A stretch of DNA of 64,000 nt from Allacma fusca (GCA_947179485.1 OX359246.1:41767632-41831631); one strand, 5' to 3'; shown: positions 1 to 14,890, numbered from the stretch's first letter. Numbers and translations: made by a program. Notes: a model not told the origin generated them from the sequence alone.

Positions 1-3000
1 AAATTTGCAGCCTAATTTGCAGTCTAATTTGCAGTCTAATTTGCAGTCTAATTTGCAGTCTAATTTGCAGTCTAATTTGCAGTCCAATTTGCAGTCTAAT
101 TTACAGTCTAATTTGCAGTCTAATTTGCAGTCTAATTTGCAGTCTAATTTGCAGTTTGCAGTCTAATTCGCAGTCTAATTTGCAGTCTAATTTGCAGTCT
201 AATTTGCAGTTTGCAGTCTAATTTGCAGTTTGCAGTCTAATTTGCAGTCTAATTTGCACTTTGCAGTCTAATTTGCAGTCTAATTTACAGTCTAATTTGC
301 AGTCTAATTTGCAGTTTGCAGTCTAATTTGCAGTCTAATTTACAGTCTAATTTACAGTCTAGTTTGCAGTCTAATTTGCAGTCTAATTTGCAGTCTAGTT
401 TGCAGTCTAGTTTGCAGTCTAATTTGCAGTCATTTTCAGTCTAATTTGCAGTCTAATTTGCAGTCTATTTTGCAGTCTAATTTGCAGTCTAATTTGCAGT
501 TTGATTTGCAGTCTTATTTACAGTCTAATTTGCAGTCTAATTTGCAGCCTAGTTTGCAGTTTGCAGTATAATTTGCAGTCTAATTTACAGTCTAATTTGC
601 AGACTAATTTGCAGACTAATTTGCAGTCTAATTTGCAGTATACTTTGCAGTCATTTGCAGTCTAATTTGCAGTCTAATTTGCAGTCTGATTTGCAGTCTA
701 ATTTGCAGTTCCCAGTCTAATTCACAGTCTAATTTGCATTCTTATTTGCAGTCTAATTTGCAGTCTAATTTACAGTCTAATATACAGTCTAATTTACGGT
801 CTAATTATAAGTCTAATTTACAGTCTAATTTGCGGTTTGCAGTCTAATTTGCAGTCTAATTTGCAGTTTGCAGTCTAATTTGCATTTTAATTTTCAGTCT
901 AATATACAGTCTAATTTGCAGTCTTATTTGCAGTCTAATTTGCAGTCTAATTTGCAGCCTAATTTGCAGTCTAATTTGCAGTCTAATTTGCAGTCTAATT
1001 TGCAGTCTAATTTACAGTCTAATTTGCAGTCTAATTTGCAGTCTAATTTGCAGTTTGCAGTCTAATTCGCAGTCTAATTTGCAGTCTAATTTGCAGTCTT
1101 ATTTGCAGTTTGCAGTCTAATTTGCAGTTTGCAGTCTAATTTGCAGTCTAATTTGCAGTTTGCAGTCTAATTTGCAGTCTAATTTACAGTCTAATTTGCA
1201 GTCTAATTTGCAGTTTGCAGTCTAATTTGCAGTCTGATTTACAGTCTAATTTACAGTCTAGTTTGCAGTCTAATTTGCAGTCTAATTTGCAGTCTAGTTT
1301 GCAGTCTAGTTTGCAGTCTAATTTGCAGTCATTTTCAGTCTAATTTGCAGTCTAATTTGCAGTCTATTTTGCAGTCTAATTTGCAGTCTAATTTGCAGTT
1401 TGATTTGCAGTCTTATTTACAGTCTAATTTGCAGTCTAATTTGCAGCCTAGTTTGCAGTTTGCAGTATAATTTGCAGTCTAATTTACAGTCTAATTTGCA
1501 GACTAATTTGCAGACTAATTTGCAGTCTAATTTGCAGTATACTTTGCAGTCATTTGCAGTCTAATTTGCAGTCTAATTTGCAGTCTGATTTGCAGTCTAA
1601 TTTGCAGTTCCCAGTCTAATTCACAGTCTAATTTGCATTCTTATTTGCAGTCTAATTTGCAGTCTAATTTGCAGTCTAATTTGCAGTCTAATTTGCAGTC
1701 TAATTTGCAGTCTAATTTGCAGTCCAATTTGCAGTCTAATTTGCAGTTTAATTTGCAGTTTATTTGCAGTCTAATTTGCAGTCTAATTTGCAGTCTAATT
1801 TGCAGTTCGCAGTCTAATTTGCAATCTAATTTGCAGTCTAATTTGCAGTCTAATTTGCAGTCTAATTTGCAGTCTAATTTTCAGTCTAATTTGCAGTCTA
1901 ATTTGCAGTCTAATTTGCAGTCTAATTTTCAGTCTAATTTGCAGTTTGCAGTCTAATTTGCAGTTTGCAGTCTAATTTGCAGTCTAATTTACAGTCTAAT
2001 TTACAGTCTAATTTGCAGTCTAATTTGCAGTCTAATTTGCAGTTTGCAGTCTAATTCGCAGTCTAATTTGCAGTCTATATTGCAGTTTGCAGTCTAATTT
2101 GCAGTTTGCAGTCTAATTTGCAGTCTAATTTGCAGTTTGCTGTCTAATTTGCAGTCTAATTTGCAGTCTAATTTGCTGTTTGCAGTCTAATTTGCTGTTT
2201 GCAGTCAAATTTGCAGTTTGCAGTCTAATTTGCAGTCTAATTTACATTCTAATTTAAAGTCTAATTTGCAGTCTAATTTGTAGTTTGCAGTCTAATTTGC
2301 AGTCTAATTCGCAGTCTAATTTGCAGTCTAATTCGCAGTCTAATTCGCAGTCTAATTTGCAGTCTGATTTGCAGTTTGCAGTCTAATTTGCAGTCTAATT
2401 TACAGTCTAATTTGCAGACTAATTTGCAGACTAATTTGCAGTCTAATTTGCAGTCTAATTTGCAGTCTGATTTGCAGTCTAATTTGCAGTTCCCAGTCTA
2501 ATTCACAGTCTAATTTGCATTCTTATTTGCAGTCTAATTTGCAGTCTAATTTGCAGTCTAATTTGCAGTCTAATTTGCAGTCTAATTTGCAGTCTAATTT
2601 GCAGTCCAATTTGCAGTCTAATTTGCAGTTTAATTTGCAGTTTATTTGCAGTCTAATTTGCAGTCTAATTTGCAGTTCGCAGTCTAATTTGCAGTCTAAT
2701 TTGCAGTCTAATTTGCAGTCTAATTTGCAGTCTAATTTGCAGTCTAATTTGCAGTCTAATTTGCAGTCTAATTTGCAGTCTAATTTTCAGTCTAATTTGC
2801 AGTTTGCAGTCTAATTTGCAGTCTAATTTACAGTCTAATTTACAGTCTAATTTGCAGTCTAATTTGCAGTCTAATTTGCAGTTTGCAGTCTAATTCGCAG
2901 TCTAATTTGCAGTCTATATTGCAGTTTGCAGTCTAATTTGCAGTTTGCAGTCTAATTTGCAGTCTAATTTGCAGTTTGATGTCTAATTTGCAGTCTAATT

Positions 3001-6000
3001 TGCAGTCTAATTTGCTGTTTGCAGTCTAATTTGCTGTTTGCAGTCAAATTTGCAGTTTGCAGTCTAATTTGCAGTCTAATTTACATTCTAATTTAAAGTC
3101 TAATTTGCAGTCTAATTTGCAGTTTGCAGTCTAATTTGCAGTCTAATTCGCAGTCTAATTTGCAGTCTAATTCGCAGTCTAATTCGCAGTCTAATTTGCA
3201 GTCTGATTTGCAGTTTGCAGTCTAATTTGCAGTCTAATTTACAGTCTAATTTGCAGTCTAATTTGCAGTCTAATTTACAGTCTAATTTGCAGTCTAATTC
3301 GCAGTCTAATTCGCAGTCTAATTTTCAGTCTAATTTGCAGTCTAATTTGCAGTCTGATTTGCAGTTTGCAGTCTAATTTGCAGTCTAATTTACAGTCTAA
3401 TTTGCAGTCTAATTAACAGTTTAATATACAGTCTAATTTGCAGTCTAATTTACAGTCTAATTTGCATTCTAATTTGCAGTCTAATTTGCAGCCTAGTTTG
3501 CAGTTTGCAGTCTAATTTGCAGTCTAATTTACAGACTAATTTGCAGACTAATTTGCAGTCTAATTTGCAGTATACTTTGCAGTCATTTGCAGTATAATTT
3601 GCAGTCTAATTTGCAGTCTGATTTGCTGTCTATGTGGAATCTAATTTGCAGTTTGCAGTCTAATTTGCATTTTAATTTTCAGTCTAATATACAGTCTAAT
3701 TTGCATTCTTATTTGCAGTCTAATTTGCAGCCTAATTTGCAGCCTAATTTGCAGTCTAATTTGCAGTCTAATTTGCAGTCTAATTTGCAGTCTAATTTGC
3801 AGTCTAATTTGCCGTCCAATTTGCAGTCTAATTTACAGTCTAATTTGCAGTCTAATTTGCAGTCTAATTTGCAGTTTGCAGTCTAATTCGCAGTCCAATT
3901 TGCAGTCTAATTTGCAGTCTAATTTGCAGTTTGCAGTCTAATTTGCAGTTTGCAGTCTAATTTTCAGTCTAATTTGCAGTTTGCAGTCTAATTTGCAGTC
4001 TAATTTGCAGTCTAATTTGCAGTCTCATTTGCAGTTTGCAGTCTAATTTGCAGTTTGCAGGCTTATTTGCAGTCTAATTTACAGTCTAATTTACAGTCTA
4101 GTTTGCAGTCTAATTTGCAGTTTGCAGTCTAATTTGCAGTCCAATTTGCAGTCTAGTTTGCAGTCTAGTTTGCAGTCTAATTTGCAGTCATTTGCAGTCT
4201 AGTTTGCAGTCTAATTTGCAGTCTATTTTGCAGTCTAATTTGCAGTCTAATTTGCAGTTTGATTTGCAGTCTTATTTACAGTCTAATTTGCAGTCTAATT
4301 TGCAGCCTAGTTTGCAGTTTGCAGTCTAATTTGCAGTCTAATTTGCAGTCTAATTGACAGTTTAATTTGCAGTCTAATTTGCAGTCTAATTTGCAGTTTG
4401 CGGTCTAATTTGCACTCTAATTTGCAGTTTGCAGTCTAATTTGTAGTCTAATTAACAGTCTAATATAGGGTCTAATTATAAGTCTAATTTACAGTCTAAT
4501 TTGCTGTTTGCAGTCTAATTTGCAGTCTAATTTGCAGTTTGCAGTCTAATTTGCATTTTATTTTTCAGTCTAATATAAAGTCTAATTTGCAGTCTTATTT
4601 GCAGTCTAATTTGCAGTCTAATTTGCAGCCTAATTTGCAGCCTAGTTTGCAGTTTGCAGTATAATTTGCAGTCTAATTTACAGTCTAATTTGCAGACTAA
4701 TTTGCAGACTAATTTGCAGTCTAATTTGCAGTATACTTTGCAGTCATTTGCAGTCTAATTTGCAGTCTAATTTGCAGTCTGATTTGCAGTCTAATTTGCA
4801 GTTCCCAGTCTAATTCACAGTCTAATTTGCATTCTTATTTGCAGTCTAATTTGCAGTCTAATTTGCAGTCTAATTTGCAGTCTAATTTGCAGTCTAATTT
4901 GCAGTCTAATTTGCAGTCCAATTTGCAGTCTAATTTGCAGTCTAATTTGCAGTTTAATTTGCAGTTTATTTGCAGTCTAATTTGCAGTCTAATTTGCAGT
5001 CTAATTTGCAGTTCGCAGTCTAATTTGCAGTCTAATTTGCAGTCTAATTTGCAGTCTAATTTGCAGTCTAATTTGCAGTCTAATTTGCAGTCTAATTTGC
5101 AGTCTAATTTGCAGTCTAATTTTCAGTCTAATTTGCAGTTTGCAGTCTAATTTGCAGTCTAATTTACAGTCTAATTTGCAGTCTAATTTGCAGTCTAATT
5201 TGCAGTCTAATTTGCAGTTTGCAGTCTAATTCGCAGTCTAATTTGCAGTCTATATTGCAGTTTGCAGTCTAATTTGCAGTTTGCAGTCTAATTTGCAGTC
5301 TAATTTGCAGTTTGCTGTCTAATTTGCAGTCTAATTTGCAGTCTAATTTGCTGTTTGCAGTCTAATTTGCTGTTTGCAGTCAAATTTGCAGTTTGCAGTC
5401 TAATTTGCAGTTTAATTTACATTCTAATTTAAAGTCTAATTTGCAGTCTAATTTGCAGTTTGCAGTCTAATTTGCAGTCTAATTCGCAGTCTAATTCGCA
5501 GTCTAATTTCCAGTCTAATTTGCAGTCTAATTTGCAGTCTGATTTGCAGTTTGCAGTCTAATTTGCAGTCTAATTTACAGTCTAATTTGCAGTCTAATTT
5601 GCAGTCTAATTTACAGTCTAATTTGCAGTCTAATTCGCAGTCTAATTCGCAGTCTAATTTCCAGTCTAATTTGCAGTCTAATTTGCAGTCTGATTTGCAG
5701 TTTGCAGTCTAATTTGCAGTCTAATTTACAGTCTAATTTGCATTCTAATTTGCAATCTAATTTGTAGCCTAGTTTGCAGTTTGCAGTATAATTTGCAGTC
5801 TAATTTACAGACTAATTTGCAGACTAATTTGCAGTATACTTTGCAGTCATTTGCAGTCTAATTTGCAGTCTAATTTGCAGTCTGATTTGCTGTCTATGTG
5901 GAATCTAATTTGCAGTTTGCAGTCTAATTTGCATTTTAATTTTCAGTCTAATATACAGTCTAATTTGCAGTCTTATTTGCAGTCTAATTTGCAGCCTAAT

Positions 6001-6029
6001 TTGCAGCCTAATTTGCAGTCTAATTTGCA

Positions 6030-8727
6030 GTCTAATTTGCAGTCTAATTTGCAGTCTAATTTGCAGTCTAATTTGCAGTCCAATTTGCAGTCTAATTTAC
6101 AGTCTAATTTGCTGTCTAATTTGCAGTCTAATTTGCAGTTTGCAGTCTAATTCGCAGTCCAATTTGCAGTCTAGTTTGCAGTCTAATTCGCAGTCTAATT
6201 CGCAGTCTAATTTGCAGTCTAATTTGCAGTCTAATTTGCAGTCTAATTTGCAGTTTGCAGTCTAATTTTCAGTCTAATTTGCAGTTTGCAGTCTAATTTG
6301 CAGTCTAATTTGCAGTCTAATTTGCAGTCTCATTTGCAGTTTGCAGTCTAATTTGCAGTTTGCAGGCTTATTTGCAGTCTAATTTACAGTCTAATTTACA
6401 GTCTTGTTTGCAGTCTAATTTGCAGTTTGCAGTCTAATTTGCAGTCCAATTTGCAGTCTAGTTTGCAGTCTAGTTTGCAGTCTAATTTGCAGTCATTTGC
6501 AGTCTAGTTTGCAGTCTAATTTGCAGTCTAATTTGCAGTTTGATTTGCAGTCTTATTTACAGTCTAATTTGCAGTCTAATTTGCAGCCTAGTTTGCAGTT
6601 TGCAGTCTAATTTGCAGTCTAATTTGCAGTCTAATTGACAGTTTAATTTGCAGTATAATTTGCAGTCTAATTTGCAGTTTGCGGTCTAATTTGCACTCTA
6701 ATTTGCAGTTTGCAGTCTAATTTGTAGTCTAATTAACAGTCTAATATACAGGCCATTTTTATTGTCTAATTATAAGTCTAATTTACAGTCTAATTTGCGG
6801 TTTGCAGTCTAATTTGCAGTCTAATTTGCAGTTTGCAGTCTAATTTGCATTTTATTTTTCAGTCTAATATAAAGTCTAATTTGCAGTCTGATTTGCAGTC
6901 TAATTTGCAGTCTAATTTGCAGCCTAATTTGCAGTCTAATTTGCAGTCTAATTTGCAGTCTAATTTGCAGTCTAATTTGCAGTCCAATTTGCAGTCGAAT
7001 TTACAGTCTAATTTGCAGTCTAATTTGCAGTCTAATTTGCAGTTTGCAGTCTAATTCGCAGTCTAATTTGCAGTCTAATTTGCAGTTTGCAGTCTAATTT
7101 GCAGTTTGCAGTCTAATTTGCAGTCTAATTTGCAGTTTGCAGTCTAATTTGCATCCTAATTTACAGTCTCATTTGCAGTCTAATTTGCAGTTTGCAGTCT
7201 AATTTGCAGTTTGCAGTCTAATTTGCAGTCTAATTTACAGTCTAATTTACAGTCTAGTTTGCAGTCTAATTTGCAGTTTGCAGTCTAATTTGCAGTCTAA
7301 TTTGCAGTCTAGTTTGCAGTCTAGTTTGCAGTCTAATTTGCAGTCATTTGCAGTCTAATTTGTAGTCTATTTTGCAGTCTAATTTGCAGTCTAATTTGCA
7401 GTCTAATTTGCAGTCTAATTTGCAGTCCAATTTGCAGTCTAATTTACAGTCTAATTTGCTGTCTAATTTGCAGTCTAATTTGCAGTTTGCAGTCTAATTC
7501 GCAGTCCAATTTGCAGTCTAATTTGCAGTCTAATTCGCAGTCTAATTCGCAGTCTAATTTGCAGTCTAATTTGCAGTCTAATTTGCAGTCTAATTTGCAG
7601 TTTGCAGTCTAATTTTCAGTCTAATTTGCAGTTTGCAGTCTAATTTGCAGTCTAATTTGCAGTCTAATTTGCAGTCTCATTTGCAGTTTGCAGTCTAATT
7701 TGCAGTTTGCAGGCTTATTTGCAGTCTAATTTACAGTCTAATTTACAGTCTTGTTTGCAGTCTAATTTGCAGTTTGCAGTCTAATTTGCAGTCCAATTTG
7801 CAGTCTAGTTTGCAGTCTAGTTTGCAGTCTAATTTGCAGTCATTTGCAGTCTAGTTTGCAGTCTAATTTGCAGTCTAATTTGCAGTTTGATTTGCAGTCT
7901 TATTTACAGTCTAATTTGCAGTCTAATTTGCAGCCTAGTTTGCAGTTTGCAGTCTAATTTGCAGTCTAATTTGCAGTCTAATTGACAGTTTAATTTGCAG
8001 TATAATTTGCAGTCTAATTTGCAGTTTGCGGTCTAATTTGCACTCTAATTTGCAGTTTGCAGTCTAATTTGTAGTCTAATTAACAGTCTAATATACAGGC
8101 CATTTTTATTGTCTAATTATAAGTCTAATTTACAGTCTAATTTGCGGTTTGCAGTCTAATTTGCAGTCTAATTTGCAGTTTGCAGTCTAATTTGCATTTT
8201 ATTTTTCAGTCTAATATAAAGTCTAATTTGCAGTCTGATTTGCAGTCTAATTTGCAGTCTAATTTGCAGCCTAATTTGCAGTCTAATTTGCAGTCTAATT
8301 TGCAGTCTAATTTGCAGTCTAATTTGCAGTCCAATTTGCAGTCGAATTTACAGTCTAATTTGCAGTCTAATTTGCAGTCTAATTTGCAGTTTGCAGTCTA
8401 ATTCGCAGTCTAATTTGCAGTCTAATTTGCAGTTTGCAGTCTAATTTGCAGTTTGCAGTCTAATTTGCAGTCTAATTTGCAGTTTGCAGTCTAATTTGCA
8501 TCCTAATTTACAGTCTCATTTGCAGTCTAATTTGCAGTTTGCAGTCTAATTTGCAGTTTGCAGTCTAATTTGCAGTCTAATTTACAGTCTAATTTACAGT
8601 CTAGTTTGCAGTCTAATTTGCAGTTTGCAGTCTAATTTGCAGTCTAATTTGCAGTCTAGTTTGCAGTCTAGTTTGCAGTCTAATTTGCAGTCATTTGCAG
8701 TCTAATTTGTAGTCTATTTTGCAGTCT
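6030..8727. repeat. Higher-order tandem duplication (1,347-bp unit) inside the satellite
   Basis: A block of about 1,347 bp is present twice in direct succession, roughly 6,030-7,377 and 7,377-8,727. Variant monomers line up at exactly this offset: GGCCATTTTTATTGTC at 6,751 and 8,098, the TTTGTAGTCTATTTTG variant near 7,360 and 8,707, and the CTTGTTTGCAG variant near 6,404 and 7,751. The two blocks look almost identical by eye, which points to recent unequal exchange or amplification. Confidence 0.85.
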
Positions 8728-10226
8728 ATTTTGCAGTCTAATTTGCAGTCTAATTTGCAGTTTGATTTGCAGTCTTATTTACAGTCTAATTTGCAGTCTA
8801 ATTTGCAGCCTAGTTTGCAGTTTGCAGTATAATTTGCAGTCTAATTTACAGTCTAATTTGCAGACTAATTTGCAGACTAATTTGCAGTCTAATTTGCAGT
8901 ATACTTTGCAGTCATTTGCAGTCTAATTTGCAGTCTAATTTGCAGTCTGATTTGCAGTCTAATTTGCAGTTCCCAGTCTAATTCACAGTCTAATTTGCAT
9001 TCTTATTTGCAGTCTAATTTGCAGTCTAATTTGCAGTCTAATTTGCAGTCTAATTTGCAGTCTAATTTGCAGTCTAATTTGCAGTTTAATTTGCAGTTTA
9101 TTTGCAGTCTAATTTGCAGTCTAATTTGCAGTCTAATTTGCAGTTCGCAGTCTAATTTGCAGTCTAATTTGCAGTCTAATTTGCAGTCTAATTTGCAGTC
9201 TAATTTGCAGTCTAATTTGCAGTCTAATTTGCAGTCTAATTTGCAGTCTAATTTGCAGTTTGCAGTCTAATTTGCAGTTTGCAGTCTAATTCGCAGTCTA
9301 ATTTGCAGTCTATATTGCAGTTTGCAGTCTAATTTGCAGTTTGCAGTCTAATTTGCAGTCTAATTTGCAGTTTGCTGTCTAATTTGCAGTCTAATTTGCA
9401 GTCTAATTTGCTGTTTGCAGTCTAATTTGCTGTTTGCAGTCAAATTTGCAGTTTGCAGTCTAATTTGCAGTCTAATTTACATTCTAATTTAAAGTCTAAT
9501 TTGCAGTCTAATTTGCAGTTTGCAGTCTAATTTGCAGTCTAATTCGCAGTCTAATTCGCAGTCTAATTTCCAGTCTAATTTGCAGTCTAATTTGCAGTCT
9601 GATTTGCAGTTTGCAGTCTAATTTGCAGTCTAATTTACAGTCTAATTTGCAGTCTAATTTGCAGTCTAATTTACACTCTAATTTGCAGTCTAATTCGCAG
9701 TCTAATTCGCAGTCCAATTTGCAGTCTAATTCGCAGTCTAATTCGCAGTCTAATTTCCAGTCTAATTTGCAGTCTAATTTGCAGTCTAATTTGCAGTTTG
9801 CAGTCTAATTTTCAGTCTAATTTGCAGTTTGCAGTCTAATTTGCAGTCTAATTTGCAGTTTGCAGTCTAATTTGCAGTTTGCAGGCTTATTTGCAGTCTA
9901 ATTTACAGTCTAATTTACAGTCTAGTTTGCAGTCTAATTTGCAGTTTGCAGTCTAGTTTGCAGTCTAATTTGCAGTCATTTGCAGTGTAGTTTGCAGTCT
10001 AATTTGCAGTCTAATTTGCAGTTTGATTTGCAGTCTTATTTACAGTCTAATTTGCAGTCTAATTTGCAGCCTAGTTTGCAGTCTAATTTGCAGTCTAATT
10101 TGCAGTCTAATTGACAGTTTAATTTGCAGTATAATTTGCAGTCTAATTTGCAGTTTGCGGTCTAATTTGCACTCTAATTTGCAGTTTGCAGTCTAATTTG
10201 TAGTCTAATTAACAGTCTAATATACA

Positions 10227-13200
10227 GGCCATTTTTATTGTCTAATTATAAGTCTAATTTACAGTCTAATTTGCGGTTTGCAGTCTAATTTGCAGTCTAA
10301 TTTGCAGTTTGCAGTCTAATTTGCATTTTATTTTTCAGTCTAATATAAAGTCTAATTTGCAGTCTTATTTGCAGTCTAATTTGCAGTCTAATTTGCAGCC
10401 TAATTTGCAGTCTAATTTGCAGTCTAATTTGCAGTCTAATTTGCAGTCTAACTTGCAGTCCGATTTGCAGTCGAATTTACAGTCTAATTTGCAGTCTAAT
10501 TTGCAGTCTAATTTGCAGTTTGCAGTCTAATTCGCAGTCTAATTTGCAGGCTTATTTGCAGTTTGCAGTCTAATTTGCAGTTTGCAGTCTAATTTGCAGT
10601 CTAATTTGCAGTTTGCGGTCTAATTTGCATCCTAATTTACAGTCTCATTTGCAGTCTAATTTGCAGTTTGCAGTCTAATTTGCAGTTTGCAGTCTAATTT
10701 GCAGTCTAATTTACAGTCTAATTTACAGTCTAGTTTGCAGTCTAATTTGCAGTTTGCAGTCTAATTTGCAGTCTAGTTTGCAGTCTAGTTTGCAGTCTAA
10801 TTTGCAGTCATTTGCAGTCTAATTTGTAGTCTATTTTGCAGTCTATTTTGCAGTCTAATTTGCAGTCTAATTTGCAGTTTGATTTGCAGTCTTATTTACA
10901 GTCTAATTTGCAGTCTAATTTGCAGCCTAGTTTGCAGTTTGCAGTATAATTTGCAGTCTAATTTACAGTCTAATTTGCAGACTAATTTGCAGACTAATTT
11001 GCAGTCTAATTTGCAGTATACTTTGCAGTCATTTGCAGTCTAATTTGCAGTCTAATTTGCAGTCTGATTTGCAGTCTAATTTGCAGTTCCCAGTCTAATT
11101 CACAGTCTAATTTGCATTCTTATTTGCAGTCTAATTTGCAGTCTAATTTGCAGTCTAATTTGCAGTCTAATTTGCAGTTTGCTGTCTAATTTGCAGTCTA
11201 ATTTGCAGTCTAATTTGCTGTTTGCAGTCTAATTTGCTGTTTGCAGTCAAATTTGCAGTTTGCAGTCTAATTTGCAGTCTAATTTACATTCTAATTTAAA
11301 GTCTAATTTGCAGTCTAATTTGCAGTTTGCAGTCTAATTTGCAGTCTAATTCGCAGTCTAATTCGCAGTCTAATTTCCAGTCTAATTTGCAGTCTAATTT
11401 GCAGTCTGATTTGCAGTTTGCAGTCTAATTTGCAGTCTAATTTACAGTCTAATTTGCAGTCTAATTTGCAGTCTAATTTACAGTCTAATTTGCAGTCTAA
11501 TTCGCAGTCTAATTCGCAGTCCAATTTGCAGTCTAATTCGCAGTCTAATTCGCAGTCTAATTTCCAGTCTAATTTGCAGTCTAATTTGCAGTCTAATTTG
11601 CAGTTTGCAGTCTAATTTTCAGTCTAATTTGCAGTTTGCAGTCTAATTTGCAGTCTAATTTGCAGTCTAATTTGCAGTCTCATTTGCAGTTTGCAGTCTA
11701 ATTTGCAGTTTGCAGGCTTATTTGCAGTCTAATTTACAGTCTAATTTACAGTCTAGTTTGCAGTCTAATTTGCAGTTTGCAGTCTAATTTGCAGTCCAAT
11801 TTGCAGTCTAGTTTGCAGTCTAGTTTGCAGTCTAATTTGCAGTCATTTGCAGTCTAGTTTGCAGTCTAATTTGCAGTCTAATTTGCAGTTTGATTTGCAG
11901 TCTTATTTACAGTCTAATTTGCAGTCTAATTTGCAGCCTAGTTTGCAGTTTGCAGTCTAATTTGCAGTCTAATTTGCAGTCTAATTGACAGTTTAATTTG
12001 CAGTATAATTTGCAGTCTAATTTGCAGTTTGCGGTCTAATTTGCACTCTAATTTGCAGTTTGCAGTCTAATTTGTAGTCTAATTAACAGTCTAATATACA
12101 GGCCATTTTTATTGTCTAATTATAAGTCTAATTTACAGTCTAATTTGCGGTTTGCAGTCTAATTTGCAGTCTAATTTGCAGTTTGCAGTCTAATTTGCAT
12201 TTTATTTTTCAGTCTAATATAAAGTCTAATTTGCAGTCTTATTTGCAGTCTAATTTGCAGTCTAATTTGCAGCCTAATTTGCAGTCTAATTTGCAGTCTA
12301 ATTTGCAGTCTAATTTGCAGTCTAACTTGCAGTCCGATTTGCAGTCGAATTTACAGTCTAATTTGCAGTCTAATTTGCAGTCTAATTTGCAGTTTGCAGT
12401 CTAATTCGCAGTCTAATTTGCAGGCTTATTTGCAGTTTGCAGTCTAATTTGCAGTTTGCAGTCTAATTTGCAGTCTAATTTGCAGTTTGCAGTCTAATTT
12501 GCATCCTAATTTACAGTCTCATTTGCAGTCTAATTTGCAGTTTGCAGTCTAATTTGCAGTTTGCAGTCTAATTTGCAGTCTAATTTACAGTCTAATTTAC
12601 AGTCTAGTTTGCAGTCTAATTTGCAGTTTGCAGTCTAATTTGCAGTCTAGTTTGCAGTCTAGTTTGCAGTCAAATTTGCAGTCATTTGCAGTCTAATTTG
12701 TAGTCTATTTTGCAGTCTATTTTGCAGTCTAATTTGCAGTCTAATTTGCAGTTTGATTTGCAGTCTTATTTACAGTCTAATTTGCAGTCTAATTTGCAGC
12801 CTAGTTTGCAGTTTGCAGTATAATTTGCAGTCTAATTTACAGTCTAATTTGCAGACTAATTTGCAGACTAATTTGCAGTCTAATTTGCAGTATACTTTGC
12901 AGTCATTTGCAGTCTAATTTGCAGTCTAATTTGCAGTCTGATTTGCAGTCTAATTTGCAGTTCCCAGTCTAATTCACAGTCTAATTTGCATTCTTATTTG
13001 CAGTCTAATTTGCAGTCTAATTTGCAGTCTAATTTGCAGTCTAATTTGCAGTTTAATTTGCAGTTTATTTGCAGTCTAATTTGCAGTCTAATTTGCAGTC
13101 TAATTTGCAGTTCGCAGTCTAATTTGCAGTCTAATTTGCAGTCTAATTTGCAGTCTAATTTGCAGTCTAATTTGCAGTCTAATTTGCAGTCTAATTTGCA

Positions 13201-14890
13201 GTCTAATTTGCAGTCTAATTTGCAGTTTGCAGTCTAATTTGCAGTTTGCAGTCTAATTCGCAGTCTAATTTGCAGTCTATATTGCAGTTTGCAGTCTAAT
13301 TTGCAGTTTGCAGTCTAATTTGCAGTCTAATTTGCAGTTTGCTGTCTAATTTGCAGTCTAATTTGCAGTCTAATTTGCTGTTTGCAGTCTAATTTGCTGT
13401 TTGCAGTCAAATTTGCAGTTTGCAGTCTAATTTGCAGTCTAATTTACATTCTAATTTAAAGTCTAATTTGCAGTCTAATTTGCAGTTTGCAGTCTAATTT
13501 GCAGTCTAATTCGCAGTCTAATTCGCAGTCTAATTTCCAGTCTTATTTGCAGTCTAATTTGCAGTCTGATTTGCAGTTTGCAGTCTAATTTGCAGTCTAA
13601 TTTACAGTCTAATTTGCAGTCTAATTTGCAGTCTAATTTACAGTCTAATTTGCAGTCTAATTCGCAGTCTAATTCGCAGTCCAATTTGCAGTCTAATTTG
13701 CAGTCTAATTTGCAGTCTGATTTGCAGTTTGCAGTCTAATTTGCAGTCTAATTTACAGTCTAATTTGCAGTCTAATTTGCAGTCTAATTTACAGTCTAAT
13801 TTGCAGTCTAATTTACAGTCTAATTTGCATTCTAATTTGCAGTCTAATTTGCAGCCTAGTTTGCAGTTTGCAGTATAATTTGCAATCTAATTTACAGACT
13901 AATTTGCAGACTAATTTGCAGTCTAATTTGCAGTATACTTTGCAGTCATTTGCAGTCTAATTTGCAGTCTAATTTGCAGTCTGATTTGCTGTCTATGTGG
14001 AATCTAATTTGCAGTTTGCAGTCTAATTTGCATTTTAATTTTCAGTCTAATATACAGTCTAATTTGCAGTCTTATTTGCAGTCTAAATTGCAGCCTAATT
14101 TGCAGCCTAATTTGCAGTCTAATTTGCAGTCTAATTTGCAGTCTAATTTGCAGTCTAATTTGCAGTCTAATTTGCAGTCCAATTTGCAGTCTAATTTACA
14201 GTCTAATTTGCTGTCTAATTTGCAGTCTAATTTGCAGTTTGCAGTCTAATTCGCAGTCCAATTTGCAGTCTAATTTGCAGTCTAATTCGCAGTCTAATTC
14301 GCAGTCTAATTTCCAGTCTAATTTGCAGTCTAATTTGCAGTCTAATTTGCAGTTTGCAGTCTAATTTTCAGTCTAATTTGCAGTTTGCAGTCTAATTTTC
14401 AGTCTAATTTGCAGTCTAATTTGCAGTCTCATTTGCAGTTTGCAGTCTAATTTGCAGTTTGCAGGCTTATTTGCAGTCTAATTTACGGTCTAATTTACAG
14501 TCTAGTTTGCAGTCTAATTTGCAGTTTGCAGTCTAATTTGCAGTCCAATTTGCAGTCTAGTTTGCAGTCTAGTTTGCAGTCTAATTTGCAGTCATTTGCA
14601 GTCTAGTTTGCAGTCTAATTTGCAGTCTATTTTGCAGTCTAATTTGCAGTCTAATTTGCAGTTTGATTTGCAGTCTTATTTACAGTCTAATTTGCAGTCT
14701 AATTTGCAGCCTAGTTTGCAGTTTGCAGTCTAATTTGCAGTCTAATTTGCAGTCTAATTGACAGTTTAATTTGCAGTATAATTTGCAGTCTAATTTGCAG
14801 TTTGCGGTCTAATTTGCACTCTAATTTGCAGTTTGCAGTCTAATTTGTAGTCTAATTAACAGTCTAATATACAGGCCATTTTTATTGTCT
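10227..14890. repeat. Further higher-order copies marked by GGCCATTTTTATTGTC
   Basis: The same landmark monomer recurs at 10,227, 12,101 and 14,874, giving steps of 2,129, 1,874 and 2,773 bp from copy to copy. A second landmark (CAGTTCCCAGTC) recurs at about 711, 1,610, 2,492, 4,804, 8,972, 11,089, 12,963, 15,619 and 18,351, with a one-base variant at 16,909. Both landmarks give a 1,874-bp step between 10.2-12.1 kb and 11.1-13.0 kb, so that block is a clean duplication. Elsewhere the step varies, so there is no single fixed higher-order unit. Confidence 0.8.
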
